Assembly (NCBI RefSeq): GCF_018362975.1
Contig: NZ_CP074371.1
Span: forward strand, 7,378,001-7,442,000
Direction: 5' to 3'
Length of the DNA: 64,000 nucleotides
Origin: Nocardia tengchongensis
GTDB taxonomy: Bacteria; Actinomycetota; Actinomycetes; Mycobacteriales; Mycobacteriaceae
In this document: positions 26,246 through 35,361 of the stretch, in pieces
Layout: each line of letters begins with the position of its first letter
How positions within the stretch are numbered: position 1 is the first letter of the stretch
Made by a program: the position numbers and the translations under genes
The notes under the pieces: generated by a model
Database searches by the model: none
What the model saw: the letters and a program-made list of their open reading frames with translations, nothing else
What the model was told of the DNA's origin: nothing

Positions 26246-27253
26246 ATGGTGCACGAGATCTGGCAGCTGGACGGGCGGCGCACCCGCTCGGTGAGCGCGG
26301 AGAACCCGACCGGTGAGCCCGGTGGGGGCGGACGAGCCATCTCCGGGACCGGTGCGTACGCGGCCGCGGGGCTGGGGCGGGGCTGGAAGGTCTCGCCCTC
26401 CATCGATCTGCGGCCGGGTGAAACCGCCACGCTCGCCGATATTTCCGGGCCGGGCGTGATCCGGCACCTGTGGCTCACCACCGATCGCGCGCTGCTGCGC
26501 GACTTCACGCTCCAGATGTATTGGGACGATGCGCCCGAACCGGCCGTCGCGGTGCCGCTGGGCGACTTCTTCTGCAACGGCTGGGAGCAGCTGGCCCTCG
26601 TGAATTCCGCCATGGTGGTGGTCGCGCCCGCGGGCGGGCTGAACAGCTACTGGCCCATGCCGTTCCACGACCGCGCGCTGATCACCCTGCACAACGGGTC
26701 CGAGCAGGCCGCGCCGGTGTACTACCAGATCACCTATCTGGAAGAGGAGTTACCGGGCGCCGTCGGGTATCTGCACACCCGGTGGCGCTGCTCCGATCCG
26801 CTGGGCACCCCCGCGGAGCATCCGATCGTCGAGATCGACGGCGGTCCCGGGCGGTATGCCGGAACGTATCTGGCCGTGCAGCCGCGGGCGACCGGCTGGT
26901 GGGGCGAGGGCGAGCTCAAGTTCTATCTCGACGACGACACCGAATTCCCCACGCTGTGCGGCACCGGGACCGAGGACTATTTCGGCGGCGCCTGGAATTT
27001 CGATCTCGACGGCGCTTATCGCCCCTACTCGACCCCCTATCTGGGCATGCCGCAGGTGCTGCCGCCGCATCGAATCTACGAACCGCACCAGCGATTCGGC
27101 ATGTACCGCTGGCACATTCCCGACCCCATCTGTTTCGAGTCCGGGCTGCGCGCCACCGTGCAAGCGCTCGGTTGGCGCGAGGACGGGCATTACCTACCGC
27201 TGGACCAGGCCCACGTGGCTTCCACCGCCTTCTGGTATCAGGCGCACCCCTGA
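26246..27253 (+). CDS. GH172 (DUF2961) glycoside hydrolase
   Basis: 335 aa of the DUF2961/GH172 family. Signatures are ISGPGVIRHLWLT, PLGDFF and GTGTEDYFGGAWNF (with a conserved Glu), then MYRWHIPDPICF near the end. GH172 contains fructofuranosidases and exo-acting alpha-D-arabinofuranosidases, the latter active on mycobacterial arabinan. There is no signal peptide, so it probably acts in the cytosol on imported or released oligosaccharides. An ATG at 26171 would add 25 residues lying in the terminator loop and is rejected. It heads a rightward unit with the polyol dehydrogenase and an FGGY kinase, which favours a pentose-containing substrate. Confidence 0.85.
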   Translation: MVHEIWQLDGRRTRSVSAENPTGEPGGGGRAISGTGAYAAAGLGRGWKVSPSIDLRPGETATLADISGPGVIRHLWLTTDRALLRDFTLQMYWDDAPEPAVAVPLGDFFCNGWEQLALVNSAMVVVAPAGGLNSYWPMPFHDRALITLHNGSEQAAPVYYQITYLEEELPGAVGYLHTRWRCSDPLGTPAEHPIVEIDGGPGRYAGTYLAVQPRATGWWGEGELKFYLDDDTEFPTLCGTGTEDYFGGAWNFDLDGAYRPYSTPYLGMPQVLPPHRIYEPHQRFGMYRWHIPDPICFESGLRATVQALGWREDGHYLPLDQAHVASTAFWYQAHP

Positions 27254-27355
27254 TCCCCTGCTGTTCCCCGTAACGATTGCGGGACAGCAGAAAGAATGCG
27301 ATTGCTATTGCGTAAAACGCGTCGAGGGCGGGGCGCGCGGGTGCATGGTATTGCT

Positions 27356-28363
27356 ATGCGCGCCTTGGTCGTCGAGAAGCCCGGACAGTTCTCGGTCGAA
27401 TCCGTGCCCGATCCGCTACCCGGCACCGGTGAGGTGGTGGTCCGGGTGGACGCGGTCGGCATATGCGGCACCGATATCCATATCGTCGAGGGCGAATTCC
27501 CGCCCACGCCCTATCCGATCGTGCCCGGACACGAATTTGCCGGGGAGGTGGTGGCACTCGGCGTGGACGCGGCCGGGGTGCGGATCGGCGATCGGGTCGC
27601 GGTGGATCCCTCGCTGTTCTGCGGACGCTGCCACTATTGCGCGATCGGGCGCGGCAACCTGTGCGAGAACTGGGGCGCGATCGGCGACACCGTGGACGGC
27701 GCCATGGCCGAGTACGTGAAAGTGCCCGCCGCCAATTGTTATCGGCTGCCGGGCCATCTCTCGCCCGCGCACGGCGCACTGGTGGAACCGCTCTCGTGCG
27801 CGGTGCACGGATTCGACGGGCTGCCACGGCGACTCGGCTCGCATTACTTGATCTACGGCGCGGGCACCATGGGGCTGCTCATGCAGCAGCTGGCCATCGC
27901 GGCGGGCGCGGCGTCGGTGTCGATGGTGGACACCAATGCCGACCGGCTGGCCATCGCCCGCACCCTGGGCGCGGACGCGGCCACCGTGTCCGCCGACGAC
28001 ATGGACCGGCCCGAGGGCTGGGAGATCGTGATCGATTGCAGCGGAACGGTGGCCGCCATCGAGGACGGGCTCACCCGGGTCCGGCGCGGCGGCACCTATC
28101 TGCAGTTCGGGGTGGCCCCGGCGGCCGCGCGGGCGAACATCTCGCCCTTCCAGATCTACAACGACGAGATCACCATCGTCGGATCCATGGCGGTACTGCA
28201 CAGTTTCGGTCGGGCGGTGGACCTGCTCGGCGAGGGCGTCATCGACGCGGACACCGTGATCACCCATGATTTCGCGCTCGAGGAATTCGACGAGGCCCTG
28301 CGGACCTTCCGCGCGGGCACCGGACGCAAGATCCAGCTGCATCCCGGACGGGCGGCACGATAG
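27356..28363 (+). CDS. zinc-dependent polyol/sugar dehydrogenase (MDR family)
   Basis: 335 aa medium-chain dehydrogenase/reductase. Catalytic zinc site ICGTDIH and PGHEFAGEVVALG near residues 37-70, structural zinc cysteines in FCGRCHYCAIGRGNLC, and a nucleotide-binding GAGTMGLLMQQLA. This is the pattern of sorbitol/arabinitol/threonine-type dehydrogenases. The ATG at 27356 begins directly at the domain. The FGGY kinase follows by 15 bp, so oxidation of a pentitol (for example D-arabitol to D-xylulose) followed by phosphorylation is a sensible but unproven pathway. Confidence 0.87.
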   Translation: MRALVVEKPGQFSVESVPDPLPGTGEVVVRVDAVGICGTDIHIVEGEFPPTPYPIVPGHEFAGEVVALGVDAAGVRIGDRVAVDPSLFCGRCHYCAIGRGNLCENWGAIGDTVDGAMAEYVKVPAANCYRLPGHLSPAHGALVEPLSCAVHGFDGLPRRLGSHYLIYGAGTMGLLMQQLAIAAGAASVSMVDTNADRLAIARTLGADAATVSADDMDRPEGWEIVIDCSGTVAAIEDGLTRVRRGGTYLQFGVAPAAARANISPFQIYNDEITIVGSMAVLHSFGRAVDLLGEGVIDADTVITHDFALEEFDEALRTFRAGTGRKIQLHPGRAAR

Positions 28364-28378
28364 AAGGTTGGCGGACCA

Positions 28379-29767
28379 ATGACGGTCGTTGCCGGGGTGG
28401 ACTCGTCCACTCAGTCCTGCAAGATCGTGGTGTGCGACGCCGATACCGGAACGGTATTGCGCCAGCGCCAGATTCCGCATCACGAGGGGACCGAGGTGCC
28501 GCCCGGCATGTGGTGGGAGGCGTTGCGGGCGGCGTGTGATCGGATGATGCGCGATGTCGAGGCCATCGCGGTGGCCGGGCAGCAGCACGGGATGGTGGCG
28601 CTCGACGCCGCCGGGCAGCCGGTGCGGGACGCCTTGCTGTGGAACGACACTCGCTCGGCGGAGGCGGCCGGGCAGCTGGTCGGGGAGCTGGGCGGGCCGC
28701 AGGCCTGGGCGGACGCGGTCGGCAGTGTGCCGCTGGCGGCGCACACGGTGGCCAAGCTGCGCTGGTTCGCCGACCACGAACCCGAACTGGCCGACAAGAC
28801 GGTCCGGGTGTTGCTCCCGCACGACTATCTGACCTGGCAGTTGCGGGGCGGTGATCCGGACACCGAGCCGACCACCGATCGGGGTGACGCCTCGGGCACC
28901 GGGTACTGGTCCCCGGCGGCCGGCGCCTACCGGCCCGATCTGCTGGCCCTGGCCTTCCGCGGCCGCAGTCCGGCGCTGCCGCGGGTGCTCGCGCCCGCCG
29001 AGATCGCCGGGCACACGCCGGGAGGGCGGCTGGTGGCCGCGGGTACCGGCGACAATGCCGCGGCCGCGCTCGGTCTGGGCATCGGCGACGGTGATGTGGT
29101 GGTGTCGCTGGGCACCAGCGGCACCGTCTTCACCCGCGCCACGCACCCCAGCGCCGATCCCTCGGGCGCGGTCAACGGCTTCGCCGACGCCACCGGCGCG
29201 TTCCTGCCGCTGGTCTGCACGCTCAATGCCGCCCGGGTGCTGGACGCGACCGCGGTGCTGCTCGGCACCGACGTGTCGGGTCTGGAAGTGCTGGCCGCCC
29301 AATCCCCCGCGGGCGCGGACGGTCTCACCCTGCTCCCCTATCTCGCCGGGGAGCGCACCCCGAATCTTCCGCACGCCACCGGCAGCCTGCACGGCCTGCG
29401 GGCGCACACCATGCGGCCGCATCACCTGGCCCGGGCCGCCATCGAGGGGATGCTCTGCAATATCGCCGAGGCGCTGGACCGGCTGCCCACGGTGCCGCAT
29501 CGAATCCTGCTGATCGGCGGCGCATCCCGCTCCCGCCTCATCGCGCACGCCGCGGCCACCATCTTCGGCCGCACCGTGACGGTGCCCAACCCGAGCGAGT
29601 ACGTCGCGCTGGGAGCTGCCCGGCAGGCGGCCTGGGCGCTGCGCGGGGGTCCGCGCCCACCCCGCTGGCCCACGCCGGCCGGCACCGAATTCCATACGCT
29701 GGCAGCGGGAGTCGGCGCGGCCGTTCGCCAGCGCTATGCCGAGATCAGAGACACGTATTACCCGTAG
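28379..29767 (+). CDS. xylB: FGGY-family carbohydrate kinase, xylulokinase-like
   Basis: 462 aa. The first FGGY domain begins VVAGVDSSTQSCKIVV, with the catalytic region VAGQQHGMVALD and LLWNDTRSAEAAGQL typical of xylulokinase. The second domain has SLGTSGTVF and the ATP-side motif LLIGGASRSRLIAHAAA. It phosphorylates a ketopentose, probably D-xylulose to xylulose-5-phosphate. The ATG is 15 bp after the dehydrogenase stop. The 3' end overlaps the convergent RHH gene by 10 bp. Substrate assignment is moderate; membership of the family is certain. Confidence 0.87.
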   Translation: MTVVAGVDSSTQSCKIVVCDADTGTVLRQRQIPHHEGTEVPPGMWWEALRAACDRMMRDVEAIAVAGQQHGMVALDAAGQPVRDALLWNDTRSAEAAGQLVGELGGPQAWADAVGSVPLAAHTVAKLRWFADHEPELADKTVRVLLPHDYLTWQLRGGDPDTEPTTDRGDASGTGYWSPAAGAYRPDLLALAFRGRSPALPRVLAPAEIAGHTPGGRLVAAGTGDNAAAALGLGIGDGDVVVSLGTSGTVFTRATHPSADPSGAVNGFADATGAFLPLVCTLNAARVLDATAVLLGTDVSGLEVLAAQSPAGADGLTLLPYLAGERTPNLPHATGSLHGLRAHTMRPHHLARAAIEGMLCNIAEALDRLPTVPHRILLIGGASRSRLIAHAAATIFGRTVTVPNPSEYVALGAARQAAWALRGGPRPPRWPTPAGTEFHTLAAGVGAAVRQRYAEIRDTYYP

Positions 29768-29955
29768 ACGACAGGCGGATCCGACAGATAGTCATCCCAC
29801 GTCTTGTTCCGCGTGATGTAGTTCCGGATGGCGTCGCGGGCGATCTCCTGTTTGGATCGCCCTTCCATCGCCGCCTGCGCACCCAGCGCAGCTTCTTCGT
29901 CCTCGCTGAGCCGCAAAGTCCATGCCACCGCGAATTCATACCACCCCGGGGTCAC
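29758..29955 (-). CDS. small ribbon-helix-helix protein (orphan antitoxin-like)
   Basis: 65 aa. A short beta-strand (AWTLRLSEDEE) is followed by two helices (AALGAQAAMEGRSKQEIARDAI), the CopG/ParD-type RHH DNA-binding layout, and a C-terminal tail NKTWDDYLSDPP. Such proteins are usually antitoxins, but no toxin gene lies on either side: xylulokinase overlaps its 3' end and metY is divergent. A GTG at 29928 is an alternative start that removes nine residues. Confidence 0.65.
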   Translation of the reverse strand: MTPGWYEFAVAWTLRLSEDEEAALGAQAAMEGRSKQEIARDAIRNYITRNKTWDDYLSDPPVVYG

Positions 29956-30095
29956 CCTGTCTGCCGAACGACCGTCCAGTTGGTAACTGTCACACGAACA
30001 CGTGGTGACCGACCCCGGGATCGGGCGCCAGGGTTACGCTCACGCCGAGCGAAACCATGGCTCGCACCGGTAGCCCGGTCGTAGCTTCACCCGGT

Positions 30096-31397
30096 ATGAC
30101 GACGGCCCCCGAAGATCTCACCGCCACCTGGAGTTTCGAGACCAAGCAGATCCACGCCGGGCAGCAGCCCGACGCCGCGACCGGCGCCCGCGCGCTGCCG
30201 ATCTACCAGACCACCTCCTACGCCTTCCGCGACACCGAGCACGCCGCGGCGCTGTTCGGGCTAACCGAGCCGGGCAACATCTACACGCGCATCATGAATC
30301 CCACCCAGGACGCGGTGGAGCAGCGGATCGCCGCGCTGGAGGGCGGGGTGGCGGCGCTGCTGCTGGCCTCGGGTCAGGCGGCGGAGACCTTCGCGATCCT
30401 GAACCTCGCGGGCGCGGGCGATCACGTCGTGTCCAGCCCGCGGCTGTACGGCGGCACCTACAACCTGTTCCGGTACACGCTGCCGAAGCTGGGTATCGAG
30501 GTGAGCTTCGTCGAGGATCCCGACGATCTCGAGCAGTGGCGGGACGCGATCCGGCCGAACACCAAGGCCTTCTACGGGGAGACGGTGTCGAACCCGCAGA
30601 ACCATATTCTCGACATTCCCGGCATCGCCGAGGTCGCGCACGGGTCCGGGATTCCGCTCATCGTCGACAACACCGTCGCCACCCCGTATCTGATCCAGCC
30701 GTTCGCGCACGGCGCGGACATCGTCGTGCATTCGGCGACCAAGTACCTGGGCGGGCACGGGGCGGCGGTCGCGGGCGTGATCGTCGACGGCGGCACCTTC
30801 GACTGGCGCAGTGGACGTTTCGCGGGCTTCACCGAGCCCGACCCCAGCTACCACGGTGTGGTGTACGCCGACCTGGGCGCGCCCGCCTACGCGCTCAAGG
30901 CGCGGGTGCAGCTGCTGCGTGACCTGGGTTCGGCGATCTCACCGTTCAATGCCTTCCTGATCAGCCAGGGACTGGAGACGCTCAGCCTGCGCCTGGAACG
31001 GCATGTCGCCAATGCCGCGGCGGTGGCCGAATTCCTCGCCGAGCGCCCCGAGGTCACGGCCGTCTCCTACGCGGGTCTGCCGTCCTCACCGTGGTACGAG
31101 CGCGGAAAGCAGCTGGCACCCAAGGGCGTCGGCGCGATCATCGGCTTCGAGCTGGCGGGTGGCGTCGACGCGGGCAAGCGTTTCGTCGACGCTCTGACCC
31201 TGCACAGCCATGTCGCCAATATCGGTGACGTCCGCTCCCTGGTCATCCACCCCGCCTCGACGACTCACTCCCAGCTCACCCCGGAACAGCAGCTCGCGGC
31301 GGGTGTCACGCCCGGCCTGATCCGCCTGGCCGTCGGGATCGAGGGCATCGACGACATCCTCGCCGACCTGCGCGCCGGATTCGCCGCCACGGCCTGA
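30096..31397 (+). CDS. metY: O-acetylhomoserine sulfhydrylase (MetY), PLP enzyme
   Basis: 433 aa Cys/Met-metabolism PLP-dependent enzyme that makes homocysteine from O-acetylhomoserine and sulfide. Landmarks are YQTTSYAFRDTEHAA, NIYTRIMNPTQDAVEQRIAA, the PLP-lysine motif HSATKYLGGHG and the C-terminal IHPASTTHSQL, all typical of MetY. The ATG at 30096 is chosen over an upstream start because the homologous region begins there. The leader (29956-30095) contains a small CAGTT-GGT-AACTG palindrome at 29977-29989 but no SAM-riboswitch-like fold that I could recognise. metX, its usual partner, is not present nearby. Confidence 0.92.
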   Translation: MTTAPEDLTATWSFETKQIHAGQQPDAATGARALPIYQTTSYAFRDTEHAAALFGLTEPGNIYTRIMNPTQDAVEQRIAALEGGVAALLLASGQAAETFAILNLAGAGDHVVSSPRLYGGTYNLFRYTLPKLGIEVSFVEDPDDLEQWRDAIRPNTKAFYGETVSNPQNHILDIPGIAEVAHGSGIPLIVDNTVATPYLIQPFAHGADIVVHSATKYLGGHGAAVAGVIVDGGTFDWRSGRFAGFTEPDPSYHGVVYADLGAPAYALKARVQLLRDLGSAISPFNAFLISQGLETLSLRLERHVANAAAVAEFLAERPEVTAVSYAGLPSSPWYERGKQLAPKGVGAIIGFELAGGVDAGKRFVDALTLHSHVANIGDVRSLVIHPASTTHSQLTPEQQLAAGVTPGLIRLAVGIEGIDDILADLRAGFAATA

Positions 31398-31403
31398 CCG
31401 AGA

Positions 31404-32879
31404 TCAGGTGGCGGCGCGACGCTGCTCGCGGGCGAGGAAGTGGGCGGTGGATTTCGTTGTCTCGTACAGGGATCGGTAGTGGCGGTAGTACGGGCCGTAG
31501 TGGGCGTGGACCTCGGGGTCGGGCTCGATCGTGGTGATGATCGGGTTCCAGGCCGAGGTGTCGAGGCCGAGGGCCTCGGCGGCGAGCAGGGCGTCGCCGA
31601 GGGCCGCGCCGACGGTGTCGGCCGGAAGTTGCTGCGGCAGGCCGGTGATGTCGGAGACGATGCGGGTCCACAGGCCGCCCTTGGTGCCGCCGCCGACCGC
31701 GACCAGGCGGGTGGCGGGGGTGCCGGCCGCGGCCATCGCCTCCAGGTTATGGCGGACCCCGTAACCGATGCCTTCCAGGACGGCTCGATACAGGTCGGCG
31801 CGCTGATGGGTGAGGGTGAGGCCCGCGATGATGCCGCGGGCGTCGGGATCGAACAGCGGGGTGCGTTCGCCCGCGAAGTAGGGCAGCACCAGCAGGCCGC
31901 GCGAGCCGGGCGGGACGTGGGATGCCTCGTCGACGAGTTCGGTGAAGTCGCTGCCGGTGAGGGTGCGCAGCCAATCGGTCACCGCGCCAGAGGTGGCCAT
32001 GCCGGCGGCGGAGGTGTAGGTGCCGGGCCAGGTTCCGCAGGTGGTCCACAGGCCGGGCTGGGGGTGCGGGTCGGTGAGCACCTGGGTGAGGAACATGGTG
32101 GTGCCGTACATGATCATGCAGTCGCCGGGGGCGCGGACGCCGACTCCGGCGGCCTCGGCCCAGGCGTCGATGGTGCCGGTGGCGACGGGGAGCCCGGCGG
32201 GCAGGCCGGTGGCCGCGGCGGCCTCCGCGGTGATGTGGCCGACTATCTCGGTGGGCCAGGCCAATTCGGGTAGTCGCAGGCCCGGGGCGACGGATTCGGC
32301 CCAGTCGGTGGCCCAGTCGCGGGCCGTCAGGTCGTACATGGGCACGCATTGGCTGGCGGACTGGTGGTCGAGGACGTAGCGGCCGGTCAGGCGGTGGACG
32401 AGAAATGAGCTCGCCATCAACAGCAGGCGGGTGGCGGCCCACACCCGCGGCTCGTGCCGCATGAGCCAGCGGAGTTTCGGGCCGACGGCCTGGCTGGTGA
32501 GCGGTGACCCGCAGCGTTCCAGCACCGTGTGCGCACCCAATTCCGCGTCCAGTTCCGCGATTTCGACGGTCGCGCGGGTGTCGACGCCGTAGAGGATGGC
32601 GGGCCGCAGCGGGCGGCCGGACGCGTCGGCGGGCAGCAGGCAGGGGCCGATGCCGCTGACCGCGAGCGCGTCGACGGGTTCGCCGTCGGCGGCGGCCATC
32701 AGTTCGCGGGCGATCGCCGTGAAGTCCGCCCACCACACCGTTTCCGCGTCGTGTTCCACCCAGCCGGGCCGGGGCGTCGACACCCCGTGCGGGCGTTCGA
32801 CTCTCGCCGCGACCAGGCCGTCGCGGCCGACCAGGACACCCTTGGATCCGGAGGTGCCGATATCGATGCCGAGGAGCAT
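31404..32879 (-). CDS. FGGY-family pentulose kinase, second copy
   Basis: 491 aa. N-terminal MLLGIDIGTSGSKGVLV, substrate region around ILYGVDTRATVEIAEL, and a second domain with MIMYGTTMFLTQVL, YFAGERTPLFDPDARG and the ATP motif LVAVGGGTKGGLWTRI. The kinase starts one base after the stop of the isomerase, so the two are translationally linked. An isomerase-kinase pair of this kind could convert D-arabinose to D-ribulose-5-phosphate via ribulose; L-fucose/fuculose is the alternative. It converges with metY with only 6 bp between. Confidence 0.87.
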   Translation of the reverse strand: MLLGIDIGTSGSKGVLVGRDGLVAARVERPHGVSTPRPGWVEHDAETVWWADFTAIARELMAAADGEPVDALAVSGIGPCLLPADASGRPLRPAILYGVDTRATVEIAELDAELGAHTVLERCGSPLTSQAVGPKLRWLMRHEPRVWAATRLLLMASSFLVHRLTGRYVLDHQSASQCVPMYDLTARDWATDWAESVAPGLRLPELAWPTEIVGHITAEAAAATGLPAGLPVATGTIDAWAEAAGVGVRAPGDCMIMYGTTMFLTQVLTDPHPQPGLWTTCGTWPGTYTSAAGMATSGAVTDWLRTLTGSDFTELVDEASHVPPGSRGLLVLPYFAGERTPLFDPDARGIIAGLTLTHQRADLYRAVLEGIGYGVRHNLEAMAAAGTPATRLVAVGGGTKGGLWTRIVSDITGLPQQLPADTVGAALGDALLAAEALGLDTSAWNPIITTIEPDPEVHAHYGPYYRHYRSLYETTKSTAHFLAREQRRAAT

Positions 32880-32880
32880 G

Positions 32881-34298
32881 TCAGCTCGCCCTGGTGAATT
32901 CGTCCAGGGTGACACCGAGTAGGTCGCAGGTCGCGCGCACGGTGGCGCGCTGATCACCGGGGACGGCGTGAATGTGGTTGGCGCCGAAGCGGGACAGGAA
33001 CGCTCCCGCGTCGGCGTCCAGGCGGGCGAAGGCGTGCGGCCATTCCCAGGTGGACTGTTTCATCAGCGCTTCGTTGGTGGCCTGGTCGTAGGTTTCGAAC
33101 GCGCCGAGCATCAGCTGCATGCGGTAGGCGCCGTCGCGGCGGGTGAGGCGGGCGAAGGTCATCTCCCCGGGCGCGGCCAGGTGGTGCACGGACGCGCCGC
33201 CGGCGGGGAAGAAGAACACCTCCGGGTACAGGTGGACGCGCCCCAGGTTCTCGGCCGGGTCGTCGCTGCGGGCCGCGTACCAGGTGGCGTGCTGGCCGGA
33301 GTTGCACAGATCCCAGATGTCGCGGTCGGCGTGATAGTGACGGACGTCGGCGAAAAGCACCGGGGTGCCGGTGATCTGCTTGAGCAGCTGCATGGTGAGC
33401 GCACCGTCCATATCGGCTTCGGTGGCGCACACGTGCGGCTGTTTGGGGCCGTTCCAGTCGTAGGGGTCGTTGAGGAACGCCTCGGTGATGTCCATGGTGG
33501 CGAAGTACTGGGTCAGTTCCGGCTGCCCTTTGATACCGGAGAAGTCGAGCCGCCATTCCGCGATCAGGTCCCGCACCGCCAGATACGAGCGGAGCTGCCG
33601 TTCCAGCAGTTCCGGGTCAGCTTGACGCCGTCGTAATGGACTCCGGCGGTGGTGCGCTCCAGCCATTCCCGCGCCGCCCGCGCCTCACCGGCGTCGGCGA
33701 GTTCGGCGCGGCGCACGATCTCCCACTGGTCGATCTCCTCGACGTCGACACCGAACACCCGCTGCCACTGATCGGTATTGGCGACCGTCGTGTTCATCCC
33801 CATCGGCCGCCCGCCGAACCGCCCGAACGTACTCCCGCGCAGACTCGCCACCGCCGCCGCGGCCCGCGCCCGCACCCCGATCGCCGCGATCAGCTCCGGG
33901 TCGGCCGGATCACCCCACAGCCGGGCATGCTCACGCCCGACCTGATCCAGCGCCCCACCCGCCGCCAGCATCCCCACCATGCCCGGCTGTACGGGGTCGA
34001 TATTGGACAGCAGCAGCAACGGCCCGCTCAGCGCGCCCGCCGCCAGCATGGTGAAGTGCGGAAACGCCCACACCGCGTAGTGCAGCACGGTCAGATCCAC
34101 CCCCGCCGCCTCCACCTGCCGGGCCACCGACACGGCCTGGTCGTTCCGGCCGACCGGTTCCACACCGCGGATCACGGTGTGCCCCGCCGCGGTCAGCTCG
34201 GCCACCAGCCGATCCTCCGCGGTTCGAATGAATCCGACGATGCCGCCGTGCACATAGTCACGGCCGTCGGAAAGACTGATCACGCCGATTCGGGCCAT
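32881..34298 (-). pseudogene. L-fucose/L-arabinose isomerase-family protein, frameshifted
   Basis: Two overlapping frames form one protein. The first runs from the ATG at 34298 to YDGVKLT, and the other continues PELLERQLRSYLAVRDL to the stop at 32881. Restoring one C in the run at about 33614-33616 gives 472 aa, the normal size of this family. The motifs GNxxxD-like GMNTTVANTDQWQRVFGVDVEEID and KGQPELTQYFATMDITEAFLND support a ketol-isomerase of the FucI/AraA superfamily. D-arabinose is a known alternative substrate for FucI-type enzymes. The kinase follows at once; the GH43-like gene lies 106 bp upstream on the same strand. Confidence 0.8.
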
Positions 34299-34404
34299 CG
34301 TGCCTGCCTCCCCGCAACGTTCTACTCGTCTGGGTGGGACTCTCGACTGCCCGTCCAGAATCCCAGTTCAGACCGCACGCCACGCCCGAAATCGGATTTT
34401 CACG

Positions 34405-35250
34405 TCAGCTCGGGAAATACAAGGGAGCCAGCGCCACTCCCCCCTGCCCCCAGCCCGCATGAGTAACCCAGTACGCCCCGCCGTGCACGATCACCTCCGC
34501 CGCATGGGCACGCACATGCCCCACGCGGTCGGACGTGTCGAAATGAAAAGGGTTGTCGCTGCGGAAGATGTCGGTGCCGACGTAATCCGGCCGCGGACCG
34601 ATGAACAGATACCAGTGCGCGCCGTGCCGCGCGACGAACGGCGATTCGGTATTGCCCGCATCCGTGCCCGTCGTGGGATCGATGTAAGCGATCCGCCGGT
34701 CACTCCACCGCAGCAGGTCCCGGCTGGTGCGATAGGCGACGACATGATTCCCGCCGCCCGGAGCACTGGTTGCGCAGTAGTAAATGACCCACTCGTCCCC
34801 CACCCGCAACACCATCGGGTCACGCGCGTCATAACCGTCCCGGAACACCGGGCTCGCCGGATGCCGAACCCAATGGAACAGATCGGTGGAAACAGCCAGC
34901 CCCATACCCGTTGCCGTGCGGTCGCTTCCACCACCGTCATAGAACATCCAGTACAGATCGCGGTCACGCACCACGAACGGAGCCCACAAATGCCGCTCCC
35001 CACGCTCCCGATCCACCGCCAACACCGGCGGATGCTTCACCCACGGACCGCTCGGATCGTCGGCGGTAGCGTGCGCGAACTCGGTCTCGTCGAACGGATC
35101 GGCCGGCTCCGGATGTGTGATTCCGAACAGATGCCAGGATCCGCCGGGCTCCTGGATCAAGGTGTGGTCGTTGATATACCAGCGTTGTCCGGGCTCGCTG
35201 GGGTCATAGACATGCCGGAACCGCCCCGCTGTGACGCCAGCCGAATTCAT
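34405..35250 (-). CDS. five-bladed beta-propeller glycosidase, GH43/GH32-like
   Basis: 281 aa. Repeated blade features are DHTLIQEPGGSWHLFGI, LWAPFVVRDRDLYWMFYDGG, YDARDPMVLRVGDEWVIYY and NTESPFVARHGAHWYLF. The acidic residues at these positions fit the Asp/Glu triad of GH43-type enzymes. No signal peptide, so it is probably cytosolic. The ATG at 35250 is favoured; a GTG 15 bp upstream is possible. It shares strand and neighbourhood with the isomerase/kinase pair, suggesting release of a pentose (arabinose or xylose) from an oligosaccharide. Confidence 0.78.
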   Translation of the reverse strand: MNSAGVTAGRFRHVYDPSEPGQRWYINDHTLIQEPGGSWHLFGITHPEPADPFDETEFAHATADDPSGPWVKHPPVLAVDRERGERHLWAPFVVRDRDLYWMFYDGGGSDRTATGMGLAVSTDLFHWVRHPASPVFRDGYDARDPMVLRVGDEWVIYYCATSAPGGGNHVVAYRTSRDLLRWSDRRIAYIDPTTGTDAGNTESPFVARHGAHWYLFIGPRPDYVGTDIFRSDNPFHFDTSDRVGHVRAHAAEVIVHGGAYWVTHAGWGQGGVALAPLYFPS

Positions 35251-35361
35251 GTTCTCCACTATCACCGCTGGGGTTGATTCGAAATGACAGATTGTCTGAA
35301 ATAGGTTGCATCACAATGAAATTCGACTGATATTGGGCTGCGAAAGAGGTAGAATTAGCAC

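Noticed and set aside
29956..30095. SAM riboswitch before metY
   Set aside because: Actinobacterial metY genes can carry SAM riboswitches, but I could not match the conserved core or the required stems here.
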